NCBI RefSeq assembly: GCF_027579695.1
Contig: NC_083587.1
Coordinates: 43,949,732-44,013,731, forward strand
Source: Neoarius graeffei
Taxonomy: Eukaryota > Chordata > Actinopteri > Siluriformes > Ariidae
Direction of reading: 5' to 3'
DNA length: 64,000 nucleotides
How positions within the stretch are numbered: position 1 is the stretch's first letter; each line of letters starts with the position of its first letter. The position numbers were made by a program, and so were the translations under genes. This document shows positions 21,801 through 36,800 of the stretch, piece after piece. The notes under the pieces were generated by a model, which was not told the origin of the DNA, ran no database searches, and worked only from the letters and a program-made list of their open reading frames with translations.

Positions 21801-24800
21801 GTGTACATATAGACAAGCATGAATGCATACATGTATTCAAGTATTTCTAACCATACCTAATCAAACCGAAATCATGAAGACCAAACTATCAAAAGTCGAG
21901 AGCAAAAATATCTGAAGTATTGAACATTCCATGGAGCACCATCCTGTCAGAGAATTTAGCAAAGGTTCAGAAGTAAGCGGTTTACAGGACAGACCACAAA
22001 CCTGGGCTTTACTGAAGAGTAGTTACATTTAAAAAAAACAAAAAAACAAAACAAAACAAACAAAAAAAAACAAAAAAAACACACACAACCCACAGGACTT
22101 CCTACGGATTGTTAAGAGTCTGCTGAAAGTTAAGCTGGAGGCTCAGCAAATGTGGAAAAATGTTCTCTCATCATTTTGGCCTTGGCACATTGTGCTACAT
22201 TTGGCAGAAACCAAACACTGATTATCATGCCGAGAACACCATCACTACAGTTAAATGTCATGGTAGTGGGAGTTGTAGTTTTGTTGTGGGGATGCTTTTC
22301 ATCAGCAGGGAACGGGAAATTGGGCAGGGTTGGGGACAAAAGAATGGAGCCAAATACAGGGCTATCCTACAAGAAAACTTCTGCCAGAGACTTGAAATTA
22401 AGCATACTGCCAAAGCTACACTGCAGTGGCTAAAAACCTGAATGGCAAAACCCGGACCTCAGTCCAATTGAGAATCTGTGGCAAGATTTGAAAATTGTTC
22501 ACCAGGTCCAACTTCCATCCTATCCAGCATAGCAATTTTGGCAAGAAGAATGAGCAAATAAATGAATAGAATCAAGAGCCTGATATGCAAAGCTGAGAGA
22601 AACAAATCCCAGAATGTACATCAATTAGTTGAACAGACTACGCAATCCTTAGTTTGCAGTGTGCTCACAGAGTACTACAAATTATGTACCCATTTCTCTC
22701 TCCCTCATATTTCGTAACATTTCTTAAACTTAACAGGAACAGGGATTTAAGATCTGAAAGAATTACTATGAAACATGACGACTGCACCTCAGTACAGTAA
22801 ATGCAGATGCTGGGTTTGGGTCATCTCCAGACAGCAAGGTCACATCTTTCATTTTAATTGTCTTGCTGTCTTGGTTATCATCTTCATCTTGTTTCACTCT
22901 GTCCTCCCACTCTTCTACCAGCTGTTGCCATGGGCACCGGAAAGGAGCCACGCACCCGTATTTGATGTAGTTTGTGCGTTTGGAAGGTGGGCGTCTGCAA
23001 ATAATCACAAGGAAATGCCAAATGTATCAATCACGACAAGTAAAATTAAAACTTTTATCTCCAATAAGGTTTTTTTTTTTTGGATACAAGCTGAAATGCT
23101 AGGTTACAGTTAGAACCGGTCAAGCCAGGAATATCAATTTAATGTCCTCATCTTTAGGAAGTGAACAGAAAAGTAATCCTAGACATTAAGAGGCTCCAGA
23201 AGGCTACAAGAACAATTCAACTGTAATAAGCCAAGGTGTCGGAAATAACATTATTTTTGGAGGGTTTTTTGCACCTTTTAAACTTTTCCAACAGTTCGAT
23301 CTCCTGCTGCTCCTGGAAGCGGGCACCTGCAGGGCAGTCTGGGTAATCATGAGGAAAATGGGGCACACTTTTATTCTGGGAGTGTTTCAAACTCATCTGG
23401 AAACCTCCAACACGCACACCACAGTATACCTAACACACAGGTTTATATCACAAGTCAAAAGGCATGACAGTACATATATGGATACCTCAAATATCCCATT
23501 TTAATAGCATTTTCCTTATTCCTGAAAAGATTTATTAGAGCTCAAACCATACATCACTTCACGCCCACACCTCCTAACAAGTCTGGTGCCTGGTTGGTTG
23601 ATGTACTGGCATCTTGAACATTTCAATGCTCTAACAAATGCTTTTTAAAAAACAATTAGGGCCTGGTAAATAGCAGTTGAGTAGATTAGCTGTGTGGGAC
23701 AAATGTCAGCTCAACCACAACTTATTTAAAATTTACACCTAATAAAAAACACAAAACAAACATTTCCAGGATGCCAGGTGCTTCTAAATCTCATCTCATC
23801 TCATTATCTCTAGCCGCTTTATCCTTCTACAGGGTCGCAGGCAAGCTGGAGCCTATCCCAGCTGACTATGGGCGAAAGGCGGGGTACACCCTGGACAAGT
23901 CGCCAGGTCATCACAGGGCTGACACATAGACACAGACAACCATTCACACTCACATTCACACCTACGGTCAATTTAGAGTCAACAGTTAACCTAACCTGCA
24001 TGTCTTTGGACTGTGGGGGAAACCGGAGCACCCGGAGGAAACCCACACGGACACGGGGAGAACATGCAAACTCCGCACAGAAAGGCCCTCGCCGGCCCTG
24101 GGGCTCGAACCCAGGACCTTCTTGCTGTGAGGCGACAGTGCTAACCACTACACCACCGTGCCGCCCGCTTCTAAATCTGTGTAGGATAAAAAAAAAAAAT
24201 TGTCTTTACCAAAGGTACCCAAAATGCCATGCCCCAGCCCTTGGGTAGTAGCAAGTCCCAACCGGATCCCCATCCAAGTCGCTCCTCTCCCAGCTGTTTC
24301 CCTGCCTGGTTAACCAGCAGAATTGGCACTCTGCCCTGCACAGGGGTCGGCAACCTGGAGCCTGGAACTAGCAATTCCCTCTTCATCCTGTTCAGATCCT
24401 GAAGTATGTGCACACACAGTTCACTTTGAGCAAGAGGTTAACAAAGGTTAGCCCTAGTACACTACATGCCCAACAGAACGCCATTTGATAGAAGGCCATA
24501 GAATACATGCATTGCAGTTTTGCTGCACAATGATGTCAACTGACTAAGTTGGCATTCAACTCCATTGATTTTTATTTTCACCGTGATTAACGTACTGGTG
24601 CCATTACTGCAGGCCAGCAAGTTCATCCTCATACTCAATAGCTCATCTTTTATTTAGACAAGTTATAGTACAAACACCAACATAAAACAGACTATGTCTG
24701 GGTTGTTTTTCCACTGTGTGAGAAAAGAAACTTACAAGGACTGTCAAATTACAGGAGGATGAGGGGAGTTGTGTGTGAGAGGTGATGGACAGATATACCT

Positions 24801-27800
24801 GCTCGGAAATCTTGTTATTTGTAACATTGTCTCGGACAGTCTTCTCCCATACAGCACTCTGAGCACAGACAGAAGGAACTCCTCTCAGTGTCAAATTTCT
24901 TCTTTGTTCCTCATCAACACCTACCACACATTCATGTACACAAAAACCGGCCACCATTGATCAGGTAACTCCACAAGTTTTCACACTTCTGCTTGAACAC
25001 AGCTTTCAAGTGATCAAAAATATTGGAACACATTCTTGAAAGCCATCGTTTCTTTTTTTTTTTTGCCCTGCGCGTGTCCTGTCAGACTGATTTGTTTAAA
25101 CAAACAATTAACAGCCCTGAATGACAACTCTTGTTTTGAGCCCAGGGTTTTTCCTGTGAAGACTGCATTTGTCGCCAAAAATGATAAACCAACACGAAGA
25201 ACAGAGAGCCATCTGCGGGAGAAAAACAAACCATTCGAAAGCTGAGAAAAGAAGGAAACCTAATCAGAGCTATTGCCAAGCATTGGCCAGAGCCAGTATG
25301 ACAATTTGGAATGTTCTGAAAAAGAAAAAAAAAAAAAATCATCCCCGGTGTAGTAACAACCAGATAACTAACAAGCCAGCAAAGGAAAACAGCAGTTGAC
25401 AGAAAAGAGAGCACTGAAGAAAAATTCAAAAACAGTCAAGTCAATGACGTCAACAACCTGCACAGGGCAGGGGTGAAGGGATCACAATCCACTGTTTGAA
25501 GGCGACTTCAAGAGCAGAAATACAGAGGCCATACCATGAGATGCAAACCACTCATCAGCAGTAAGAATCGGGAGTCAAGAGTGGAATTCTCAAAGAATGA
25601 CCGAGATGAGCCACAAAAGTTCTGAAATAAAGATTAACATCTAACAAAGTGATGGAAAGGCCAAAACATACAAGCTCAATCAAATACGGTGGAGGTAGTA
25701 ACATGGTTTGCAAAGCTTCTTCTAGAAGTGGAATTCATAAGTTTACAGAAGTTTTCTGTCTGCCAGTTTACATCCAGTCTTCATCAGAACTTCATCATGC
25801 AGCAAGACAATGACCTAAAAACACAACGCCAACACAACTCCATCAGGGGGAAAAATGTGGTAAGTTTTTAGACTGGCCATGTCAATCACCAGACCTTAAT
25901 ACAACTGAGCATGCTGTTGACCTCCTGAAGAGGAGACTGAAGGGAGAAACCCACCAAAAACAAATAACAACTGAAAGAAACAGTAGTACAAGTCTGGAAA
26001 AGAAGAATGCAGTAGTTTGTCATCAACAGGCCACTAACTTGACTCAGTGATTGTAAGCAGGGATATAAAGCCAAATATTGAGCGGCATTTAAGATGATCT
26101 GTTCCAATACTTTTGCTCACCCACAGTCTGGGTGGTCTGCCACCAAAGGTGCCATGTTCTAAGTTGTTTAAACACATCTAGATGTAAATATCAGGAAATG
26201 AAAGCATTAATTCTGATCCATTATCCCACATCCTTTTTTTTTTTTTTAAATCATCTCAAGCCGAAATATCTTCAGTGTATAGCAAATACTAAATAATTAG
26301 CCTTGCCATTCCAATACTTTTGGAGCACAATGTTTTAGTGTGGCGCTCTCCACAAAAAAAATCATTTAATTGAAAAGAAATATTGTAAAACTTTACATAT
26401 ATCATTTTCCCATCCTTTTTAAATTATTGTTCATTATTAATAGGAAATGTCTAAGAAATCATAAGGGAAAAAAGTTTTTGTTTACTTTGCCCCTAGGAAA
26501 AGTCTGCCAGAAAAATCCATACAGCATCTGGTTGAAAAGCTGAATAAAGTAACATTCTGCAAATTGCTTTTTGTTGCAATACAACCCCAATTTAAAAAAA
26601 AAGTTGGGACACAGTGTAAAACAAAAACAGAATGTCAAGATTTGCAAATCATGGAAGCCTTCACTGAAAATAGTACAAAGACAACACATCAAACGGTCGA
26701 ACAGAAATTTTTACTGTTTATAAAAAAAAAAACCCAGCTCCGTTTGAATTTGAGGTCAGCAACACGTTTCAGAAAAGTTGGGACAGGAACAACAAATGAC
26801 TGAAAAAGTTGCGTAATGTCAGGGAAAAAACAAGAAACCCCCCCCCCCCAATTTGGTTAATTTGCAACAGGTCAGTAACATGATATATATATATATTAAA
26901 AAAAAAAGAGCATCCCAGAGGCGGAGTCTTTCAGAAGTAAAGGAGAGGGGTTCACCACTCTGCGAAAGACTGCATGAGCAAACAGTGCATCAATTTAATA
27001 ACCACCTGCCTCAATGTAAAATTGCAAAGAACTTGAGGATCATTAAAAATCAGAGAATCTGGAGAAATCTCTGTATGCAAGAAACAAGGCTGAAAACTGA
27101 CATTGGATGCCTGTGATCTTCAGGCCCTCAGGTGACACTGTATTAAAAGTAGACACGTGTCTGTAGTGGAAATCACTGTATGGGTTCAGGAACACTTCAG
27201 AAAACCATCGTCTGTGAAAACAGTTCATTGCTGCATCCACAAACGCAAGTTAAAACCAGATATAAACAATACCCAGAAACCCCACCACCTTCTCTGGACC
27301 TGAGCTCTTTTATGATAGACTGATAAAGTGGAAAATTGTCCCGAGGTCTGACAAATCAAAAGTAGAAATTCTTTTTGGAAAATCATGGACACCACGTCCT
27401 CCAGGCTAAAGAGGAGAGGGACCATCCGGCTTATCAGTGCACAGTTCAAAAGCCAGCATCTGTGATGGCATGAGGGTGCATATGACATGGGTAGCTTGTA
27501 CATCTGAGAAGGCATCATTAATGCTGAATGATATATACACGTTTCAGAGAAATATGCTGCCATCCAGACAAAATCTTTTTCAGGGAAGGCCTTCCTTCTT
27601 TCAGCAAGACAATGCCGAACCGCTTTCTGCACATATGGCTCCATAGTAAGAGTCCAGGTGCTAAACTGGCCTGCCTGCAGTCCAGACCTGTCTCCCATTT
27701 AAAACATTTGGCGCATTATGAAGCGCAAAATGACAAGAGACCCCGAACTGTTGAGCAACTGAAATTGTTCGTATATCAGGCAAGAATGGGATAACATTTT

Positions 27801-30800
27801 TCTTTCAAAACTACAGCAATTGGTCTCTTCAGTTCCCAAATGCTTAGAGTTTTGTTAAAAGTAGAGGTGATGCAGCACAGTGGTAAACGTGTCCCTGTCC
27901 CAACCTTTTTTTTGAAAAACCTGTTGCTGACAAATTCAAAATGAACATATTTTTCAAAACACAATAAAATCTCAGTTTCAACATTCGATATGTTGTCTTT
28001 GATGTATTTTCAGTGAAACATAGGGTTTCCATGATTTGTAAATCATCGCATTCTGCTTTTATTTATGGTTTATACAGCATCCCAACTTTTTTGGAATTGG
28101 GGTTGTAATATTTTTCAGCATTTCCCAGTGTTTCCAGAACATAGTGGAAGGATTAACCAATCATTCTTGAGATACTGCGCCATTAAGATTCTTGGAGAAC
28201 AGACAACCTGAAAACATAATGAAAAACACAAATACACCGTATCCAACGCGTACACAAATAGTTTAAGTGTTCACCTTGAGTCCACTGAAGGTCCGGCATA
28301 ATTTTTCTCCGTTTCACAGACAAAAACAGTCTCGGGTCATCTACAGTCAACCCCAGAACACACCCTGCTGGGAGCTCAGCCGTAGAGTGTACACCTAATT
28401 TGTAAACAATTTTTAATCTCACACTTTTTATATTCGGCTAAATGAATTACAACAGTGCTGTACTGTTTGTCTATGGATGAGCTAGATTTGCTACTCCAAG
28501 GGATTTCTGTAATGCTCTTTTTTTAATATATATTATACAAAACTGTCACAATAAAGCTAATTCTTGGCATGTTAGTCATTGGTTCCAGGAAGATTAGTGC
28601 GAGATGGCAAGAAAAGCATTATACCTCTCAGGAGCTGAAAAATATCTGCTTGTTGGCAATGTAGGGACATGCTCTCCTCTTTCTTACACTCTTCTGGCCA
28701 CCAGAAAGGGGATGAAGTCATTTTCATCTTATTCTAAAAAATATATATATTTTTTGCAATATTATAAGACCAGCTTACACATGAACACTAACCGCACCAG
28801 CATCTGAGACATCATAATGACGACATCAACACCTCTGAAGTAACAGGCCAAGAGTCAGCTCTTTACTGTTCAAGCTGCAACTTGTCTCACCTCACATTCA
28901 GTTGCTGGTACAAGTATCTCAGTCAGTACAGAGTGAGAGAGCGGACCAATTAGACGATACCGCAATATTTCCATGGTGAGATCACTGTAAGGAAAACCCA
29001 CATATAAAACTCGCATTTGATTTTTTTTTTTTTAATATACACGTCATGCCACTAAACTGCTCACCTTATCACAATCTCAGTCTTGCATGACCTCCAACTA
29101 ACAGGGGTCGTGAGTGATCGAGTGCCATCACCCACAATTTTTTTGGCAGGGCAGGCACGCTCATTGTCAGCTTCTGCTTTCCTCTTTCTCCTGGTACACC
29201 GTGGCTCAGAGCTGAAGTCAGAAGGTGCAGGTGGAACGAGACTTGCTTCTGCCAGGTTCTCGGACGGGACCCTTTCTACAACAGCTGGATCCACTGCCTC
29301 AAAGCACTGGCACACTGCCTGCAGTTCTGGTAGAAGATCCTGCGATACACACATACATCAAAACATGCAAGTGTCTGCCACATATGTCCAGAAGTATGTG
29401 GACAACTAACCATCACACCCATACATGCTTGCTGAACATCCCATTCAAGATTTAGTCCCCGTTTGCTGTTGCAACAACCACCATTCTTCTAAAACGGCTT
29501 TCCACTAGATTTTGGAGTGTAGCTGGGGAGATTTGTGCCCGTTCAGCCAAAAGAGCATTAGTAAGGTCAGGAAATAATGTCAGGCAAGGAGGACTGGTGT
29601 GTAGTCACAATCCAGCTTATGGGGGTTGAGGTCAGGGCTCTGTGCGGGCCACTTGAGTTTTTCCACACCAACCATGGCATACCATAGCTTCATGGACCCC
29701 ACTTGGTGCACAGGGACAGTCATACTCCAAAAGGTTCGAGTTAGGCCCCATAGTTCCCCATGGAGGTAAATCTTAATGTAAAAGCATACAAAGACATTCT
29801 AGATAATTGTGTGGCAACTAGAGGTGGGCGATATGTATCGTCTGCGATGTCATCGTGAATGTTGTTTTGACGATGTGTAATTTTGCATTATCGAGTTTTT
29901 TTAATTAAGCCGCCAAAAATCAATACAGAGCGGAACAGACCCGGCGCCAGACACGGACTGACGGACGGGCCTTGAATTGCTTTGGGGGGGGGGGGGGGCG
30001 GGCACACATTTTATACGCCAAGCCAGGGCAACACAACTGTTTCTAGCAACCCAGGAGAGCAGCACAGACGTGACGAGTTAAATATTCTAAGAAACCTATA
30101 AAGCAACCAAAACAACTTTCCAAAATGTATCAAACATTGCTCAGCATATTAAAAGTTGGGTTTTTTTTTTGCTCCGCTGGCCTCACAACGCACAAAGCTG
30201 ATTTCGGGTATCTACCGGAAGATGTCGTGATATGATCCCGTCCAGCAATAAAACGTGATTGGCTGAGACAGCTGCTCATTTACCCAGATACCATCTGAAG
30301 AAAAAATGCGATTGGTCGGTTGGTTCATTCCATGACATTAACCCATTGGTTCCCAAGAAATATTAGTCCACGTTTATAGCAATGATCCAGAAATTATTAC
30401 TAGTGTTTCAGTACTCACGGATAATAATGAATGAACCGATCAGCCGATTTCGAATAGTTTCAATACATTTTAAATTGAGCACATTTTTCTTTATTATTGT
30501 TATACTGAAAAACTTTGACTTGTAGTTTACGGTTTTTTTTTTTTGAGGGGAAAAAAACAAAAAACAAAGAAGCAGCAGCTGTGACGGGCTCCTATCAGGC
30601 CAAGTGCTGTCACTCGCCAGCCACTTTCAGGCATCTTTTTCGGATTAGTGAGACCAGACCCTCTGAACATGAATGGGGAGATATCAATACTGGACTCTGT
30701 GAAAACTAACGGTCGCGAAGAGCATATGATTGAAATCGCCATGAAAAGTTGATTATACTTGAGTGTTAGGTTGGTTCTCATGACTCAGAAAAAGCTTTAA

Positions 30801-33800
30801 AATCCACTTTTCTCGTGGATTATTTTGACACTGCGCAGGCGCAGTACTTCTATAACGGCAGGAGAGGGACAGCGGAGCACGAAGCTGCAAGATGATTGGA
30901 AAGCTGTTGGTTCAGATCGACATATGATTGGTTGTTGGCAGCGGAACAGGCGGGATATTTGCAGACCCGTACTGCCGTCAGAGACGGTTGATTAGAATGT
31001 TTGCTGCCGTTACGAACTGTCAACTGAATTATTCATTTTTATTAAAGTTGTTTAAAAAAATAAATATGGCTTTTCCTTAAATACTTGTCACTGCAATGAT
31101 TCTTTTAGTCATTGTAATTATTGTAATTTTTAAGCAAGTGTTTTTTTTTAATATCGTCAAAATATCGTTAAAATCCTAAAAAATATCGAGATATTATTTT
31201 TTGCCCATATCGCCCACCCCTAGTGGCAACATAGTTTGGGGAAGATCCACATATGGGTGTGATGGTCAGGTGTCCACAAAACTTTGGCCATATAGATTTG
31301 TGAGGGGAGGGGGGCAATTTAGGGCTAGTAATGAGGTAAAAATCAAATACTGATGCAATTTCAAACAGGTGACTGCAATCATGATTTGGTACAAAAATCA
31401 GTATCTAGGAAAGGCCTAGTCTTTGATGAGCAAAGATGGGCTGAGGATCTGTCAACAAGTATGAGAAAATTATTGAAATGTCTAAAAACAAGGTTTCTCA
31501 AAGAAAAGATACAAAAGGGATTTAGATATTTCACTCATACTGTGCATAATACCATGAAACAATTCAAGGAATCTGGAGACATTTTGGTGCACAAAAGGCA
31601 AGTGCACAAGCCTAAGCTGAACACCTTTGATCTCTAATCCTTCAGACAACACCGGATCAAACCTTTGTCAAGCACTACAATATGGAGTTACATCTACAAA
31701 TGCCAGTTAAAACTCCACTGTGCAAAAAGGAGGCCTCGTATTAACTGTGTCCAGAAGCACTATTGACTTCTCTGGGCTTGAAGGCATCTGGGATGGACCA
31801 TCACACAGTGGAAATGTGTATTGTGGTCAGACGAATCAGCATTCCAGATCTTTCTTTTGTAAGAAATGGACACCATGTGCTCTGGAACAAAGACGAAAAG
31901 GACCATCCAGACTGTTACCAGTAACAAGTCCAAAAGCCAGGGACTGTCATGGATATGAGGTTGTGTCAGTGCCCTTGGTAAAGGTAATTTACACTTCTGT
32001 GATGGCAGACTAATGCAGAAAAGTACATAGAGATTTTGGAGGAACATATGCTGCCTTCAAGACGGCATCTTTTCCAGGGAGATTAACAAGACAATGCAAA
32101 ACCATATTCTGCACACATTACAAAGGCATGGCTGTGGAAGAAGAGGGTGCCTGTCCTCAATTGAGAACGTGTGGCAAATTTTGAAATGAAAAATATGATA
32201 TTGTTGCACAGCTTAAGACATGTTTGCAGGAAGAATGGGACAAAATAACACCTGAAACGCTTCATCACTTGGTATCTTCGGTCCCTAAATATTTAAGTGT
32301 TGTGAGAAGGAATTGCAGCATTATAAAGTTGTAAATGGTTTACCGTCCCAACTTTTTTAAATATGCTGCAAGAATCAAAACTGAAGTGTTTATTTTGAAA
32401 GAAAAAATTCATGAGGTAAAACAATGTGCTACTGTATTGTACTGCGTGCAATACAGATCAAAGATTACTTACAAATCACTGTTGTCTGTTTTAATTTCAA
32501 CATACTGTCCTAACTTTTTCTGGTTTGGGGTTGTACTAGCAATCTAACAAAATATGATTTTATTAGTTTGATTGACCAGACAATATGGCACGGTGTTGTA
32601 GTGGTTAGCACTGTTGCCTCACAGCAAGAAGGTCCGGGTTCGAGCCCCGTGGCCGGCGAGGGCCTTTCTGTGGGGAGTTTGCATGTTCTCCCCGTGTCCG
32701 CTCCGGTTTCCCCCACAGTCCAAAGACATGCAGGTTAGGTTAACTGGTGACTCTAAATTGACCGTAGGTGTGAATGTGAGTGTGAATGGTTGTCTATTGG
32801 CCCTTTTCCACTACCCTTTTTCAGCTCACTTCAGCTCACTTCAGCCCGACACGGCTCGCGTTTCGACTACCAAAAACCAGCACGACTCAGCTCGTTTCAG
32901 CCCTGCTTAGCCCCTAAAACTCGCACCGTTTTGGGGTAGGGCTGAAGCGAGCCAAGCCGTGCTGACTGAGGCTGGGGGCGTGAGCAGACACTCCCCTGTG
33001 CACTGATTGGTGAGGAGGAGTGTCCTCACATGCCCACACACGCCCCGCGAGCGCGCTGGGATCTGTAAACACCGCAAACCCGGAAGAAGAATAATTACGA
33101 ATTACGAGAATTTCTGAAGCCTTATGCGCCTCGCCTCATCTATACGCTCTTGCCAGTATCTGTTGGCGTTGTCAAGCCACAGCACCAAGACCAGCAACAC
33201 TAACGACTCCATGTCCTCCATGTTTATTGTTTACTATTCGGGTCGTGAGACTACCGCTGAAAAGCTCACTGAATCAGTGACATACAGAGCATCGTGGACG
33301 AGTTCGCGGAGCGCAAGGCTCGTCGTATGCCCTTCAAATAATGCGCGCAGTAGGCTATTGATGTTTTATTATGAGCCATGTACAGTATGTCGCCGAATGT
33401 TTTTTTGTTTCTGAGTTACATGCTCGTTTGAAGGACTTAATGTACAAAATAACATAGTTGCACCCCGGAGTGTTGAAATTGGTAAACACAGTGCATTCAG
33501 TGAGGTTTGCACCGGCCTCCTTTTATTTCTGTCTCTTCCTGTCACTGTTGCAACCTCTGAGCGCTCATTCGTATGCCCTTCAAATAATGTGCGCAGTATA
33601 GGCTATTGATGTTTTATTATGAGCCATGTACAGTATCCTAATGTTTTTTGTTTCTGAGTTACATGTTCGTTTGAAGGACTTGATGTACTAAATAACATAG
33701 TTGCACCCGGTAGTGTTGAAATTGGTAAACACCGCAGTTGCGGACATTTTGTAGCCTAAAATGATGTTATGATAAGCTTTAATAAAGGGTCCGGTCATTT

Positions 33801-36800
33801 GCCCCGCCCCCGGCCCGGCTCTGACTTGTTCCGCCACGGTCACTGATGTCACTGTTTGCGCTGCTTAACGACATCACGTGACGTCCACCCACTTTCGCTA
33901 ACTCCACCCAATGTGTCCACCCACTTCCAGCCAGCACGGTTCAGCGCGGTTGTAGTCGAAATGCAACTCCAACAGCCCCGCTCAGCTCGACTCAGCTCGA
34001 CTCGGCACGGCACGGCTCAGCCGCGTTTGTAGTGGAAAAGCGGCATATGTGTCAGCCCTGTGATGACCTGGCGACTTGTCCAGGGTGTACCCCGCCTTTC
34101 ACCTGTAGTCAGCTGGGATAGGCTCCAGCTTGCCTGCGACCCTGTAGAACAGGATAAAGTGGCTACAGATAATGAGCTGAGATGAGACCAGACAATAGTT
34201 AATTAATATAACTGCAACTTAACACAAATGTAGATAAAAATCATCAGTGCAGAACTCATTTTAAAATTTTGCATCTGCATCCTTTCATTGAATATTCACA
34301 GGGAGGACCAAATAGGCAAGGAACAGAAAACAAGGAAGAAAAACAAGGAAATGCAATTAAAGAAAGCACCAAATCTGGTCTTATGCTGGTCTTTCTAAAT
34401 TGATGGATTTTGGGTACCGGCAGCTGCATAGCAACAGCTGGACTACAGCATGCAGGTAAATACTTACAAAGTGAACCATATGATCGAGGTCGCTGATAAA
34501 GGGCTGATTACTGCATGCACGTATGAGGCAGGTGTACCTAACAAACTGTCTCCTCAATGTGTAAACACACACACACTACCTGTTTTAGGGAGGGATGTAC
34601 CCAGATCCACAGCTGTCTGTGAGGTGATGTGGTACTGCAAGGCCTCCAAAGGAAGCTCACAGGGCCCAGGGGCTGGTGAGGATACTGATCAGCCTTGTAA
34701 ACCACAACACTCCCCTCTTTCTGTCCTGATAAACAAGATGCTGCTGCAAACGTTGGGCCTGCGAAAACGTGTGCACAACACTGATTCCAGACCATTTCTG
34801 ACTATCAGATTACAAGATCACACTTATACAAGCAGTAAGAGTAATATTCTGTTGCCCCTTTTTTCACACGATATATCTGGCCATAAAGTCAGCTTCTCTT
34901 GGTATTTGATCTCCTTTAAGATGCCTTCCATAAAGTTTTGCTCATTTTATTTCCATTTTTATGCTTGTTCATTCTGCTGTATAGGATGGAGCTTTAAAAA
35001 CCTTGTAAATACACACCTGCGTCTTTGTTGGTGAGCCTGGAGAGTCCATTCAGTAGTTGTTCCTCTGGACCACAGAGCTCCATGCAACAATAGTATGAGA
35101 GGTCCTGAATAAAAATAAAGAAGCATGGAAAAGAAACAAATCTATGAACAAAGAGGAAAAACAGGAAAAAAAGTGGATGAATATAGAATAGCTTAAGGGG
35201 TATAGAAAGCAGGGTAATAATTATTTTGGGAACCAGAGACATTAAAGCTAAACAGCCTTTCGATTTCATAAAATTGGTGAAATTTAGTTCCCTCTGAAAT
35301 TTGGTCATTGTGATCCCCCCCCCAAAAAAAAGGGCAGGCCATTCTGTGGCTGGGAAGTTACTTAATTTGAGGGGATTCTCTAGCAAGTAATGTGCATGAA
35401 ATCGCTTGCTTCACGCAGTCAAGTGGACAGAGGAAGCTCGTGCGCGCATGTGCAGGTTTACTACCTTCTTTTGGGTTTTACGGCAGCTGGGATCCACAGT
35501 GTTGCATTACTGCCATCTACAGGTTTACCTTGACCATGCACTGACCATTATATCATTCTGTCGCTAAACAAACAGCTGATCACACCGAGGTGCTCGCTGA
35601 CTGCCGATTTTTATTAGTTTGGTCCTGCGTTTCCTTTCCTTCGCAACATAACGTCTTTTCTTCTTGTTTTCCATTACTGTAGCCGGTCTTTCACGTTTCA
35701 TTCGCACACTCACGTCCTCCATTTTTCTCTCCTGTTTCAAATTTGTATCCCACAATGCCTTGCGCAAACAAGGAAAGCCCACCATGTGATGCCTGATGTA
35801 GTATCTTGAATTGGTTCATGGTGAAGCAGGAAAAAATAGTGGAGAATTTAGAGCCACATGGCCCTAAATTCATTAATTGTTCCATTTAAAAAAAAAAAAA
35901 AAACGACTAAAATTGGAAGTCTTGATTCGAATTCAGTAGCTTTCGGTCCACTAAACAAAAATAACTGGGTGTTGGGGAAAATTCTTTTTATGACCTACAC
36001 TTGAAAAATCTGAAAGGTAGTCTAGCTTTAATGCCACAGCTGAGAGTGACTGGGAGACGAACAGCAAGCTGACCTGCAGCAGACAACCAGAATTCATGGC
36101 CCTGTAGCTGGCTCTGTAGCACTTGTATGTGGGTCGGTCTCCAAGACAGTAGCCCCATTTCTTCAGCATGTGAAAACGCTTGGCATGCCAGATGTGAGTC
36201 TCTAACCATTTATTCTTACGCTGCCGTCGGTTAAACTCCAGCAATAAGTTGCCGTGGCGGCGGCGGGCACGACGGCTTTTGGTCTTTGACTGCTCTTTTT
36301 TCTCTTTCTTCCCTGCCTGATGACTCTTCTCCAACTAGACAAGAAAAAGAAGTTAACAGCACTGCAAGCACAGCTTCTCCACATACAAATCACCTACTAA
36401 TCTACAACCCCACTTCCAAAAAAGTTGGGACAAAGTACAAATTGTAAATAAAAACGGAATGTAATAATCTACAAATCTCAAAAACTGATATTGTATTCAC
36501 AATAGAACATAGACAACATATCAAATGTCGAAAGTGAGACATTTTGAAATTTCATGCCAAATATTGGCTCATTTGAAATTTCATGACAGCAACACATCTC
36601 AAAAAAGTTGGAACAGGGGCAATAAGAGGCTGGAAAAGTTAAAAGGTACAAAAAGGAACAGCTGGAGGACCAAATTGCAACTCATTAGGTCAATTGGCAA
36701 TTAGGTCATTAACATGACTGGGTATAAAAAGAGCATCTTGGAGTGGCAGCGGCTCTCAGAAGTAAAGATGGGAAGAGGATCACCAATCCCCCCAATTCTG

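Larger units (their letters stand above)
18896..22787 (-). other. pop1: pop1 intron 14
   Basis: 3.9 kb holding decayed Tc1 fragments, a Harbinger-like MITE and a short SINE. A homopolymer A/T-G tract lies at 19507-19530. 21090-21560 shows nothing recognisable. Confidence 0.85.

Noticed and set aside
34450-35034. 194-aa plus-strand frame as a gene
   Set aside because: It overlaps pop1 exons 5 and 6 in antisense; pop1 conservation and splicing explain the region.
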